Source: PBB1 sp965229345
GTDB lineage: Bacteria > Pseudomonadota > Gammaproteobacteria > Burkholderiales > Burkholderiaceae_C
DNA: 64,000 bases
Direction: 5' to 3'
NCBI GenBank assembly: GCA_965229345.1
Contig: OZ245872.1
Location: 1,116,001-1,180,000, forward strand
Part shown: one piece after another, positions 1 through 7,688 of the stretch
How the letters are laid out: every line of letters begins with the position of its first letter
Numbering within the stretch: position 1 is the first letter of the stretch
Made by a program: the position numbers and the translations under genes
Notes under the pieces: model-generated
Database searches by the model: none
What the model was told of the DNA's origin: nothing
What the model saw: the letters and a program-made list of their open reading frames with translations, nothing else

Positions 1-385
1 CGCCCAGACCGCAGATCACGCCCACGGCCAGGGCCGAGAAGTAGGAATGGTGGCGAAAGGCCTCGCGCTGGTGGATGTTGGACAGGTGCACTTCGATGAA
101 AGGCAGCGCCACGGCCGCCAGCGCGTCGCGCAGCCCCACGCTCGTGTGGGTCAGCGCAGCCGGGTTGATGATGATGAATTGGGTGCCGTCGTCGCGTGCC
201 GCCTGCACCCGGTCAATCAGCGCACCCTCGTGGTTGCTCTGGAAGGATTGCAGTGTTGATCCGGCATCGATCGCCAATTGGTGCAGATCAGCATCGATCT
301 GCGCCAAAGTCAGCGTGCCGTAGACATCGGGTTCACGTGTACCCAACAAATTCAGGTTGGGGCCGTGGAGCACGAGGATTTGCAT
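1..385 (-). CDS. aroQ: 3-dehydroquinate dehydratase, type II (partial, 3' end outside window)
   Basis: Type II dehydroquinase converts 3-dehydroquinate to 3-dehydroshikimate in the shikimate pathway. The reverse-strand translation begins MQILVLHGPNLNLLGTREP, the classic N-terminus with the catalytic Tyr region nearby (DVYGT). It continues with the NHEGALID block, the IINPAALTHTSVGLRDAL block and the HLSNIHQRE block that binds substrate. The ATG at 385 fits the family start. About 128 codons are visible and the family is about 145-150 residues, so only the C-terminus is missing at the left edge. It follows the tlpA-like gene on the same strand after about 140 bp, so it may have its own promoter. 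aroE lies in the same direction 2 kb upstream. Confidence 0.95.
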   Translation of the reverse strand, partial: MQILVLHGPNLNLLGTREPDVYGTLTLAQIDADLHQLAIDAGSTLQSFQSNHEGALIDRVQAARDDGTQFIIINPAALTHTSVGLRDALAAVALPFIEVHLSNIHQREAFRHHSYFSALAVGVICGLG

Positions 386-528
386 GGATGAAGGTCTGCA
401 GGCTCCGAGAGAACCTGCTCGCAGTGACGCAGCGGCCGGACTTTACGCTAGTTGAAGGCCGTAGTCGCTCTTTTGACCAAAATTGGCGTGTCGATCGAAA
501 GAAGGGCTGTTCTTGCGCGTGGATGGGG

Positions 529-1056
529 TCAGGTTCGACCCTGAGACACCCAGCGCGCGAGGTCGGAGGATTCCAGGGCGCCCAGTTTGCGGTCGATGAC
601 GCCGCCGTCCCGCACCACCACGGTGAAGGGCAGCGAACCGCTGGGGTTGCCCAGCGTGCGGCTCAGTTCGGTACCAGCCAGGCCCGCCAGGCCGATCGGA
701 AAACCCATCGGCCGCCTGGCCAGGAACTCGCGCACCGGTGTCGGGCTGTCGATGGCCAGACCCAGAACCTGCCAGCCAGACGCCTGGTGCTGGCGGTGGA
801 AGTTGTCGAGCAACGGCATTTCCTTGACGCATGGCGGGCACCAGGTCGCCCAGAAATTCAACAGCAGCGGCGCGCCCCGCAGGCTGTCGAGCACCAGTTC
901 ACCGCCTTCGGGACGCTCGAAGCGCTGCGACCAGAAGTCGGGCCCGAGGTGGTTGTCGCTGCTGGCGTTGAGCCGGAACCGCTGCCAGGACAGGCCTGCA
1001 CCCGCCGCGCCGGCGGCGATCGCGGCCCCGCCCAGTACCCAGGTACGTCGTTTCAT
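529..1056 (-). CDS. TlpA-like thioredoxin-fold thiol-disulfide protein
   Basis: A 175-residue exported thioredoxin-like protein of the TlpA/ResA type, expected to reduce disulfides in periplasmic proteins such as apocytochromes. Residues 1-22 are a basic, then Ala/Gly-rich hydrophobic signal or anchor. The redox motif W-C-P-P-C lies at residues 72-76 in the usual LLLNFWATWCPPC context. A later segment (GFPIGLAGLAGTELSRTLG, then the PFTVVVRDG strand with the cis-Pro) completes the fold. The start overlaps the stop of the upstream gene by 4 bases, so the two are probably translationally coupled. No cytochrome-maturation genes are visible nearby, so the substrate is unknown. Confidence 0.88.
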   Translation of the reverse strand: MKRRTWVLGGAAIAAGAAGAGLSWQRFRLNASSDNHLGPDFWSQRFERPEGGELVLDSLRGAPLLLNFWATWCPPCVKEMPLLDNFHRQHQASGWQVLGLAIDSPTPVREFLARRPMGFPIGLAGLAGTELSRTLGNPSGSLPFTVVVRDGGVIDRKLGALESSDLARWVSQGRT

Positions 1057-1652
1057 GTCGAAGCGCCCATCAAGCGGCGCAGCGCCCCCAGATCGCCGCG
1101 CTGGGTTTGCCCACTGGCGTCGGGTTTGAGCCCGCCGCGCAGATCATCATGGTCGAGCACGGTCAGGAACACCGTCACCGCTTCACCCAGCGCCTGGCTC
1201 GGGCTGCTGACGCTGAGCAGATCGACCGGCAGGCCGCGCGGACCCTTGGTGCTGCCGATGTCGAAATCGATGCCCCGGTTCAGCATCGCGATCTCTGCAC
1301 TTTTCGGGTCGTCGCAGAACAGTTGCAGGTGCACGGCGGACAGGCGGGTGGCCGTGCCGCGCCAGACGGCGCCGGTCAGATGGGGCCGAAACTCGGCCAG
1401 CCGCTCCATCCAGTGGGCCGCCACCTCGCGCAGCGCGGCCAGTTCGACCGGCTGGGTGTCGGCACAGAACACGGCCAGGTAGGCGCGAACTTCTTCTTCG
1501 AGGGTGGTGTTGTCGGGCATCTCCACGGCCCGTGTGCTGTGCTTGCCCAGCGTGCGTGCAGCGCGCTGCTTGGCCGGTCCGTACTCCATGCCTTCTTCGA
1601 CCACCAGCCGCGCGGCGGTGGCGGCGATCTCGGCCGTCAGTGCAGAAACCAT
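1053..1652 (-). CDS. Conserved protein of unknown function
   Basis: A 199-residue protein whose function I do not recognise. It starts at the ATG at 1652, 16 bases after mtgA, and its end overlaps the tlpA-like gene by 4 bases, so it belongs to the same transcription unit. The N-terminal half is helical and charged (TAEIAATAARLVVEEGMEYG, then PAKQRAARTLG). The C-terminal half has a strand-rich block (AVHLQLFCDDPKSAEIAML) and a run around KGPRGLPVDLLSV. No signal peptide, membrane segment or catalytic motif is obvious. Codon usage matches its neighbours, so the ORF is probably real. Confidence 0.75.
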   Translation of the reverse strand: MVSALTAEIAATAARLVVEEGMEYGPAKQRAARTLGKHSTRAVEMPDNTTLEEEVRAYLAVFCADTQPVELAALREVAAHWMERLAEFRPHLTGAVWRGTATRLSAVHLQLFCDDPKSAEIAMLNRGIDFDIGSTKGPRGLPVDLLSVSSPSQALGEAVTVFLTVLDHDDLRGGLKPDASGQTQRGDLGALRRLMGAST

Positions 1653-1668
1653 GTCGTGTCCATTCCGT

Positions 1669-2448
1669 TCAGGGCAGCTCGACGGCGCCCATGCGTGCCG
1701 TCACGGTACCCGCCCGCGAGATCACATACGACGAGTCGGGTCGCTTTTCGAAGCGTTTCGGCGCCGGCAGCATCACCGCCAGCCGCGCCGCCGCCATCGG
1801 AGACAGCTGCGAGGCGGGAACGTGAAAGTAGTGGTGTGCCGCCGCCTCGGCGCCGAACAGGCCTTCGCCCCACTCGACGTTGTTCAGGTAGATCTCGAGG
1901 ATGCGGCCTTTGTTCAATATCGCCTCCAGCATGAAGGTGATGATGAATTCCTGTGCCTTGCGCGGCAGGCTGCGCTCTCCGGCCAGGAAGAGGTTCTTGG
2001 CCAGTTGCTGCGTGATCGTCGAGCCGCCGACGACCTTGGGTTCCACCGCCGCCCGGGTCGGCGCCGCCGCGTTGGGCCTGGTGGCTTGCCGCTCGATGCG
2101 CTCGTTGATCTTGGCCACCCGCGCCTCGGCTTTCTGGTTGCGCTCCCAGGCCTTTTCCAGCGCGTCCCATTCGACGCCGCTGTGCTCGACGAAGCCGGCA
2201 TCTTCGGAGGCGATCACTGCGCGTTTCAGATTGGGCGAGATCTGCGCGCCCGCCACCCACTGCTGGCTCCATTCGATGCTGTGCTTCTCGACCACCAGCC
2301 GCCAGATTTCGGAGCGCTGGAAACTGGTCGATTGCGGATCGACAACGCGCATCAGCGCGATGCGTGCCGCGAACACCAACTGCAGTGCCAGCGTGCAGAT
2401 CGCCAGCAGCGCCACGAAGCGCAGCAGCGATGAAGCGCCGCGCTTCAT
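1669..2448 (-). CDS. mtgA: Monofunctional peptidoglycan glycosyltransferase
   Basis: MtgA (GT51) polymerises lipid II into glycan strands at the inner membrane. The 259-residue protein has one N-terminal transmembrane helix (about residues 9-30). Next is the catalytic motif VIASEDAGFVEHSG with the general base Glu82, then GGSTITQQLAKNLFL at about 141-155. The segment EIYLNNVEWGEGLFGAEAAA and the C-terminal block with ARLAVMLPAP follow. The gap between the catalytic Glu and GGSTITQQ is about 20 residues longer than in E. coli MtgA, filled by a charged, Pro/Ala-rich insert (about 105-137). The ATG at 2448 overlaps the aroE stop by 4 bases, indicating coupled translation. Confidence 0.95.
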   Translation of the reverse strand: MKRGASSLLRFVALLAICTLALQLVFAARIALMRVVDPQSTSFQRSEIWRLVVEKHSIEWSQQWVAGAQISPNLKRAVIASEDAGFVEHSGVEWDALEKAWERNQKAEARVAKINERIERQATRPNAAAPTRAAVEPKVVGGSTITQQLAKNLFLAGERSLPRKAQEFIITFMLEAILNKGRILEIYLNNVEWGEGLFGAEAAAHHYFHVPASQLSPMAAARLAVMLPAPKRFEKRPDSSYVISRAGTVTARMGAVELP

Positions 2449-3389
2449 GGCGCCGGACGGGGCGCTGCGGCACCGGCCAGCCGCTGCCGCAAGGCGGCCA
2501 GCACTGGCGCGGTCTCGGGCCGCACCCCGCGCCAGAGCCAGAAGGCTTCGGCCGCCTGCTCGACCAGCATGCCCAGCCCGTCACGTCCCCGCGCGCCGTG
2601 CGACTCGGCCCAGGCGATGTACGGCTGCGCAGCGGTGCCATACATCATGTCGAGCGCCAGGCTGCCGGCGCGCAACACCGTGGTCGGCACCGGGGGAGCG
2701 CTGGCCTGCAGGCTGCTCGCACTGCCATTGATGACGATGTCGAAGCCGATGCCGGGCTGGTGCAGCGGGGCCACGCTCAATGAGACGCGGTGCGCATTCG
2801 CCCAATCCCCGTGCCGGGCCACCAGGGCCTGCGCTTTCTCGGCCGTGCGATTGCACACCACGATGGCGGCCGGCCGCGCAGCGATCAGGGGGCCGAGTAC
2901 GCCGGCGGCGGCACCGCCAGCGCCGATCAGCAGCACACGCTGCCCGGCCAGAGGCACGGCCGCGTTGTGCTCGATGTCGCGCACCAGGCCGGCGCCGTCG
3001 GTGTTGTCGGCCAGCCAGCCGCCTCGGGCCTCCGGCTCGAAACTCAGCACGTTGGCCGCTTGCGCCAGCAGCGCGCGCTCGGTGTGCCGGGCGGCGAGCT
3101 GAAAGGCTTCGAACTTGAACGGCACGGTGATGTTGCAGCCGCGCGCCGGTCCGCTGACAGATCCCGGGGGCTCCGGATCGAATTCGCCGACTTCACCGCC
3201 GGCGGAGGCGGCGAACGCATGCACTTGCCGGGCGAAGCCACCTTCATCGTCGATCGGGCACAGCAGCCGGCCGTAGCGCAGCGCCTGAGCCGTGGCCTGC
3301 GCGAACATCGCATGGATGAACGGCGACTGGCTGTGCGCCACCGGGTTGCCGGCGACCAGGTAATGGTCGAGGGACAGCGGCAGATTCAT
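2445..3389 (-). CDS. aroE: Shikimate dehydrogenase (NADP+)
   Basis: AroE reduces 3-dehydroshikimate to shikimate. The shikimate-binding Ser residues are in GNPVAHSQSPFIH (residues 14-26). The catalytic pair Lys92 (NITVPFKFEA) and Asp131 (DNTDGAG) is present, and the Rossmann motif GAGGAAAG lies at about 156-163, with NRTAEKA supplying the NADP-binding Arg. At 314 residues it is longer than the usual 270-290. The extra length is an insert of about 20 residues at 62-84, just before the NITVPFK strand, plus a Pro/Ala-rich tail. It overlaps both the TonB-like gene and mtgA by 4 bases, in one minus-strand operon. Confidence 0.95.
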   Translation of the reverse strand: MNLPLSLDHYLVAGNPVAHSQSPFIHAMFAQATAQALRYGRLLCPIDDEGGFARQVHAFAASAGGEVGEFDPEPPGSVSGPARGCNITVPFKFEAFQLAARHTERALLAQAANVLSFEPEARGGWLADNTDGAGLVRDIEHNAAVPLAGQRVLLIGAGGAAAGVLGPLIAARPAAIVVCNRTAEKAQALVARHGDWANAHRVSLSVAPLHQPGIGFDIVINGSASSLQASAPPVPTTVLRAGSLALDMMYGTAAQPYIAWAESHGARGRDGLGMLVEQAAEAFWLWRGVRPETAPVLAALRQRLAGAAAPRPAP

Positions 3390-4243
3390 CGCGCCGGCCC
3401 GAGCGTGGTGGCTTCGAGGCCGTCTTCGCGTGTGAAGCGAAAGCGCGAAGTGACGACCAGCTGATCGGCCTGCGCGCGCATCTTCGCGTCGAACGGGCCG
3501 AACGGTGCGGCCGCCTGCACGATCGCCACCGCCTGACGGTCGAGCACGCGCGAGCTGGAGGCGCGCACGATCTCGGTTTCCACCACGTTCCCGGCCGCAT
3601 CGACCGTCACGTTCATCGTCAGCTCGCCATACAGCTTCTGTCCCCCCTGCTCAGGGAAGTTGCGCGTGCCGCGCTCCTCGATCTTGCGGCGCAGCTGGTC
3701 GTAGTACTGCGCATACGCGGCTTCCTTGGTGGCCGGGCTGATGTAGCGCTTCTTCGGCCGGGCGTTGGTCTCGTTGACGCGCTTCTCGATCTCGGCCAGC
3801 AGCTGCACGAGGCGGCGTCGGCGCTCTTCTTGCGCACGCTCCTCGGGCGAGCCCTCGTCTTCCCGATCGCGGGGCGCCGGCATGGCCGCCAGCTCGCGCC
3901 GCACTTGGGTCAGCAACTGCTGCTGGGTCTCTTGCAACTGCTCGATCTGCTTGCGTGACTCGTCCTGCGCGTCGCCCACCTCGGGTTGCGGCGAGGGCAG
4001 CAGCGGCGAGGTCGCGCGGCCGCGGTCGGCTTCGCCACCACCGGCAAGCGTGGCCTGTGCGATCGCTTGCGCCTGGTCTGGTGCCATCGTGGTGCGCGAG
4101 TTGACCAGCACCACCTCCAGCGGGGTGTCCTCGAAGATCCGGTTGAAGCTCTCAGGCGCGACAAAGCGCACCGACAGCAGCACCGCATGGGCCGCGGCCG
4201 AAACGATCAGCGCGATCTGCAGGGCCGACAGTTTGACCAGCAT
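3386..4243 (-). CDS. TonB C-terminal domain (energy transducer-like) protein
   Basis: A 285-residue TonB-family protein. One N-terminal transmembrane helix (about residues 6-25) anchors it in the inner membrane. It is followed by a low-complexity linker, then a long charged coiled-coil-like stretch rich in Gln, Glu and Arg (about 95-165). The C-terminal domain (about 175-275) has the TonB-like pattern: YYDQLRRKIEERGTRNFPE, GELTMNVTVDAAGNVVETEI and a final AAPFGPFD segment. No exbB or exbD is nearby, and the neighbours are RNase, aroE and mtgA. It may therefore act in envelope mechanics rather than in classical TonB-dependent transport. The start follows the RNase stop by about 24 bases. Confidence 0.82.
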   Translation of the reverse strand: MLVKLSALQIALIVSAAAHAVLLSVRFVAPESFNRIFEDTPLEVVLVNSRTTMAPDQAQAIAQATLAGGGEADRGRATSPLLPSPQPEVGDAQDESRKQIEQLQETQQQLLTQVRRELAAMPAPRDREDEGSPEERAQEERRRRLVQLLAEIEKRVNETNARPKKRYISPATKEAAYAQYYDQLRRKIEERGTRNFPEQGGQKLYGELTMNVTVDAAGNVVETEIVRASSSRVLDRQAVAIVQAAAPFGPFDAKMRAQADQLVVTSRFRFTREDGLEATTLGPAR

Positions 4244-4267
4244 CGTCTGTGGCGCGTCAGCGGCGGC

Positions 4268-6319
4268 TCAGGACGTTTCGGCCACGGCAGCAGCGGCGCC
4301 GTCGAGCGCAGCGTCCTGCATGTCGATCGCCAGCGTCAAGGGGCCAGCGCTGTCCGCGCTGCCGTCAGCCGGGTCGTCGAGCTCCGGGGCATCGTCGGCG
4401 GGGGTGGCCGGATCGTCGATGCGTGCGATCACGTTCGCGTGCAGATCCAGCGTCAGCAGGTCGCTGCCGGTGATCCGCACCCGCACCCGGGCATTGCGCG
4501 GCAACGACTCGACCCCGAGGGCGCGGAACACCAGCGGCAGCGTCTCCGCGCGCACCAGGCCGTCCTTCATCACCGCGGCATCGAGCTCGGAGATGTGTTC
4601 CTGCGCCAGGTGCTTCAGCGTCCAGTAGCGCTCGATCGCTGACTGGAAGCCGTTGTAGGCGCTGTAGGCTGCATCGAAGCCCGAGATGATCGCGAACAGC
4701 GCGGTGTCCTTGTGCCTGAACGGCGCCACCAGCGCCGCGGTGCGACCCTGTCGGGCGCAGGCGATGATCTGCCACTGGTTGACCAGATCGACATACCGCC
4801 GCAGCGGCGAGGTGGCCCAGGTGTACTGCGCCACGCCCATGCCGGCATGCGGCGCCGGCTTGGTGCCCATGCGCACCTTGACGCCCGGTGCCATGCTGAA
4901 CTGGCTGCGGTAGATGCCCGGTACGCCGAGTTCGGCGATCCAGCCGCCCCAGGTGCTGTTGGCCAGGATCATCGCCTCGGCGACGATCAGGTCCAGCGCC
5001 GAGCCGCGGGCGCGGGTGCTGATGACCACACGCTCGTCGCCGCGCGGCTCATCGGCCACCTTGCCTTCCAGGCGGAAGTTGTAGTCGGGCCGGTTGAAGT
5101 TCTCCGGCTTGCCACGCACCACCTCGCGGGCGGCCTTCAGGTGCCGCGCCAGCCGGTGCGCAAAGGCCAGTTCGGCGGCGAAGGCGTAGTCAGCGGGGGC
5201 CTCGCCGTTCAGCGACGCCTCGGTGATCACGCCATCGAGCTGGTCGTGGCGCAGGTTGGCGGCGATCGGCACGCGGTCGATGCGCGTTTCGCTGCCGGTG
5301 ATCGCCAGCGTCGCCTCGTCGAGCGTCACGTACAGCGACACCGCCGGGCATTCGCGTCCTGCCATCAGCGTGTAGGCCTGCACCACGTCGTCGGGCAGCA
5401 TCGTGAGCTTGTGGCCGGGCATGTAGACGGTCGAGTAGCGCTCGCGCGCGGCCTTGTCGACCGGGCTGTCGGGCGCGATGGCCAGGCCCGGCGCGGCAAT
5501 GTGCACCCCGAAGACCACGGTGCCCGTGCCCAGGCCTTGCACCGACAGCGCGTCGTCGATCTCGGTGGTCTGCGAGTCGTCGATCGAGAAGGCCTGCACC
5601 GCCGCCAGCGGCAGCGCTTCCTTGATGGCCGGTGCGGTCAGCGCAGGGAAGCCGGTGCCCTTCGGGAAGTGCTCGAACAGGAAACGTTTCCAGTGGAACT
5701 GGTAGGGCGAGTCGATCGCGCCCGCAGCGGTCAGCAGATCGAGTGGCGGCTTCTGCGCGCGCTTGGCCGCCTCGACCACGGCCTTGTACTCGGGCCCGTT
5801 CTTGTCGGGTCTGAACAGGATCTTGTAGAGCTGCTCGCGCACGGGGGCCGGGCAGTCGCCTGCAGCCAGTTCACCGGCCCAGGCGTCGATCTGCGCGAGC
5901 TGCTGCTTCTTGCGTTCGATGCCGAGCAGCGCGGCCTTGACGGTTTCCTCGGGCGCCTTCTTGAACTGTCCCTTGCCGAGGCGGCGGAAGTAGTGCGGCG
6001 CTTCGAACAGCCGGAACAGGGCGGCGGCCTGATGGGTCAGGCTGGCCTTGGCGTCGAAGTAGTCGCGGGCCAGATCGGCAAAGCCGAATTCCTGCTCGGG
6101 GGCAAATTCCCAGGCGAGGTCCAGATCGATGTCGCGGGCCAGCGCCTGAGCCTCGGCGATCAGCTCGGCGGGTTGGGGCTTCTCGAATTTCAGCAGCACG
6201 TTGGCTGCCTTCACCTTGACGCGCTTGCCCGAATCGAGCTCGATCTGCAGCGAGCTGTCGGCCTCGGACATCACGCGTCCGGCATGGAATTTTCCCGCGT
6301 CTTCATAGAGTGCATACAT
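4268..6319 (-). CDS. RNB-domain exoribonuclease II family protein
   Basis: A hydrolytic 3'-5' exoribonuclease of the RNase II/R superfamily. I place the start at the ATG at 6319 (MYALYEDAGKFHAGRV), giving 683 residues; the in-frame extension to 6427 is Arg/Pro-rich and reads through a tandem repeat. An OB-like N-terminus and a helical region precede the RNB catalytic domain, which begins near residue 243 with AFSIDDSQTTEIDDALSV, carrying the acidic metal ligands. It continues with YMPGHKLTMLPDDVVQAYTL and the ARGSALDLIVAEAMILAN block. A short S1-like region closes it (RVRITGSDLLTLDL). It is first in the minus-strand operon that includes the TonB-like gene, aroE and mtgA. Confidence 0.92.
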   Translation of the reverse strand: MYALYEDAGKFHAGRVMSEADSSLQIELDSGKRVKVKAANVLLKFEKPQPAELIAEAQALARDIDLDLAWEFAPEQEFGFADLARDYFDAKASLTHQAAALFRLFEAPHYFRRLGKGQFKKAPEETVKAALLGIERKKQQLAQIDAWAGELAAGDCPAPVREQLYKILFRPDKNGPEYKAVVEAAKRAQKPPLDLLTAAGAIDSPYQFHWKRFLFEHFPKGTGFPALTAPAIKEALPLAAVQAFSIDDSQTTEIDDALSVQGLGTGTVVFGVHIAAPGLAIAPDSPVDKAARERYSTVYMPGHKLTMLPDDVVQAYTLMAGRECPAVSLYVTLDEATLAITGSETRIDRVPIAANLRHDQLDGVITEASLNGEAPADYAFAAELAFAHRLARHLKAAREVVRGKPENFNRPDYNFRLEGKVADEPRGDERVVISTRARGSALDLIVAEAMILANSTWGGWIAELGVPGIYRSQFSMAPGVKVRMGTKPAPHAGMGVAQYTWATSPLRRYVDLVNQWQIIACARQGRTAALVAPFRHKDTALFAIISGFDAAYSAYNGFQSAIERYWTLKHLAQEHISELDAAVMKDGLVRAETLPLVFRALGVESLPRNARVRVRITGSDLLTLDLHANVIARIDDPATPADDAPELDDPADGSADSAGPLTLAIDMQDAALDGAAAAVAETS

Positions 6320-6385
6320 ACGCCGCGGATTGTCACCGATGCGCCTGCAACGGCCGGGGCCCAAGACCCCGCTGCGCAGGGTGCC

Positions 6386-6434
6386 GACCGGCGCCACCTT
6401 GCCCCTCAGGGCGCTGACCGGCGCCACCTTGCCC
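6386..6434. repeat. 30-bp tandem duplication upstream of the phasin gene
   Basis: The 19-base block GACCGGCGCCACCTTGCCC occurs at 6386-6404 and again at 6416-6434, a spacing of exactly 30 bases, with similar sequence between. It lies between the divergent RNase and phasin starts, so it may affect either promoter or may be a neutral slippage product. Confidence 0.85.
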
Positions 6435-6490
6435 TACAGTGCGAGGGCATCGCGCCGGGCCTGCGACGGCCCACTTTCAAGGAGCACGTC

Positions 6491-7042
6491 ATGGTCAAGA
6501 AACCCGCTACCCCCGCCGCCTCGCCGCTCGAGGCCGCCGCCGGCCTGTTCGACAACGCCCTGGCGGGGCACGTCAAGGAGTCGGCACAGCAGATCTGGCT
6601 GGCGGGTCTGGGCGCGTTTTCGAAGGCGCAGGAAGAAGGCGGCAGGGTGTTCGAGGCCCTGGTGCAGGAGGGCGTGACGCTGCAGCGCAAGACGCAGGCG
6701 GTGGCTGGGGAGAAGCTCGGAGCGGTGTCCGCCCAGCTGGGTGATCGGCTGGCCGAGGTCGGTCAGAAGGTCGAGGAGGTGTCGGCCAAGGCCTCCGGCC
6801 AGTGGGATCGGCTGGAAACCATCTTCGAGCAGCGTGTGGCGAAAGCGCTCGCCAGCCTGGGTGTGCCGCACTCCAACGACATCCGCGCGCTGACCGAGCA
6901 GATCGAGCAGTTGCGCGCCGAGGTGGCCGCGCTGACGCCCAAGCCGCAGCCGGCCCGACCACCCGCTCGCAAGAAGCCCGCAGCGCGCAGCGCAGCATCG
7001 CCTGCACCGGTCGCACCGAAGCGCCGCACGCCGAGGCCCTGA
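6491..7042 (+). CDS. Phasin family protein (polyhydroxyalkanoate granule-associated)
   Basis: A 183-residue protein resembling PhaF/PhaI-type phasins, which coat polyhydroxyalkanoate granules. The amphipathic helical core (about residues 15-125) contains SAQQIWLAGLGAFSKAQEEG and FEALVQEG, typical of this family. The end is a low-complexity Pro/Ala/Lys-rich tail (PARPPARKKPAARSAASPAP) similar to the histone-like tails of PhaF proteins. The ATG at 6491 has an AAGGAG ribosome site about 8 bases upstream; longer in-frame ORFs extending upstream are antisense to the RNase gene and are not credible. No phaC or phaA is in the window. Confidence 0.9.
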   Translation: MVKKPATPAASPLEAAAGLFDNALAGHVKESAQQIWLAGLGAFSKAQEEGGRVFEALVQEGVTLQRKTQAVAGEKLGAVSAQLGDRLAEVGQKVEEVSAKASGQWDRLETIFEQRVAKALASLGVPHSNDIRALTEQIEQLRAEVAALTPKPQPARPPARKKPAARSAASPAPVAPKRRTPRP

Positions 7043-7052
7043 GCGCAGCGCC

Positions 7053-7592
7053 TCAGGACGCGCCCGGGAAGAACCACAGCAAGGCGGCCGTCATCGTCAC
7101 GTAGCGGGCGAACTTGCCGATCGCCATGTACAGCAGGCAGGGCCAGAAGGGCAACTGCAGCCACCCTGCCACCGCACACAGCGGATCGCCCACCACCGGC
7201 AGCCACGACAGCAGGCAGGCCTTGGCGCCGTAGCGTTTCAACCACTGCGAGGCGCGCTCGTGGGCCGGCGACGGCGCTGCCGGCGCGGCGCCCGCGCTCG
7301 CCAGCGCATGGGCCTTGCGCCGCTGCGCCACCGCATGAAAGGCCCGTCCCGCGCCCAGTCCCATCCACCAGGTCACGGCGCCGCCCAGCGTGTTGCCGGC
7401 GGTGGCCACCAGCACCGCCGGCCAGAACAGGCTGGGATTGAGCTTCACCAGCCCGAACACCGCGGGCTCCGAGCCCAGCGGCAGCAGCGTGGCCGATACA
7501 AAGGCGACGACGAACAGCGTGCTCAAGCCAAACTTGGGCAGCGCCAGCGCCGCCATCAACGCGGCCAGCAAGGACTCGATCCAGGCTTCCAT
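7053..7592 (-). CDS. YqaA/DedA-like small membrane protein
   Basis: A 179-residue inner-membrane protein of the YqaA (SNARE-associated/DedA-like) family. It has about four hydrophobic segments and the family features FVSATLLPLGSEPAVFG, TAGNTLGGAVTWWMGLGAG and LLSWLPVVGDPLCAVAGWL. Transport or lipid-scramblase roles have been suggested for related families, but the function here is unproven. I chose the ATG at 7592 (MEAWIESLL); the longer frame upstream is antisense to dusB. It ends about 10 bases from the phasin stop, so the two genes converge, and it is divergent from dusB. Confidence 0.85.
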   Translation of the reverse strand: MEAWIESLLAALMAALALPKFGLSTLFVVAFVSATLLPLGSEPAVFGLVKLNPSLFWPAVLVATAGNTLGGAVTWWMGLGAGRAFHAVAQRRKAHALASAGAAPAAPSPAHERASQWLKRYGAKACLLSWLPVVGDPLCAVAGWLQLPFWPCLLYMAIGKFARYVTMTAALLWFFPGAS

Positions 7593-7645
7593 CCGCCGGA
7601 TTATCGAGACGCGAAAACCCGCCTCTGACCGCCGGGATGCGCAGC

Positions 7646-7651
7646 TATACT
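7646..7651 (+). promoter_or_regulatory. Putative -10 hexamer for dusB-fis
   Basis: TATACT, one mismatch from TATAAT, sits 38 bases before the dusB ATG in the divergent intergenic region. A convincing -35 at the right spacing is not visible (CTGACC lies 15 bases upstream). Confidence 0.35.
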
Positions 7652-7688
7652 CTGCCTCCTTTTTGAGCAGACCGGCCCCGCCCCACGC

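Noticed and set aside
4712..7042. A 776-codon plus-strand frame ending as the phasin
   Set aside because: Only the final 183 codons look like a protein; the upstream part is antisense to the RNase gene.
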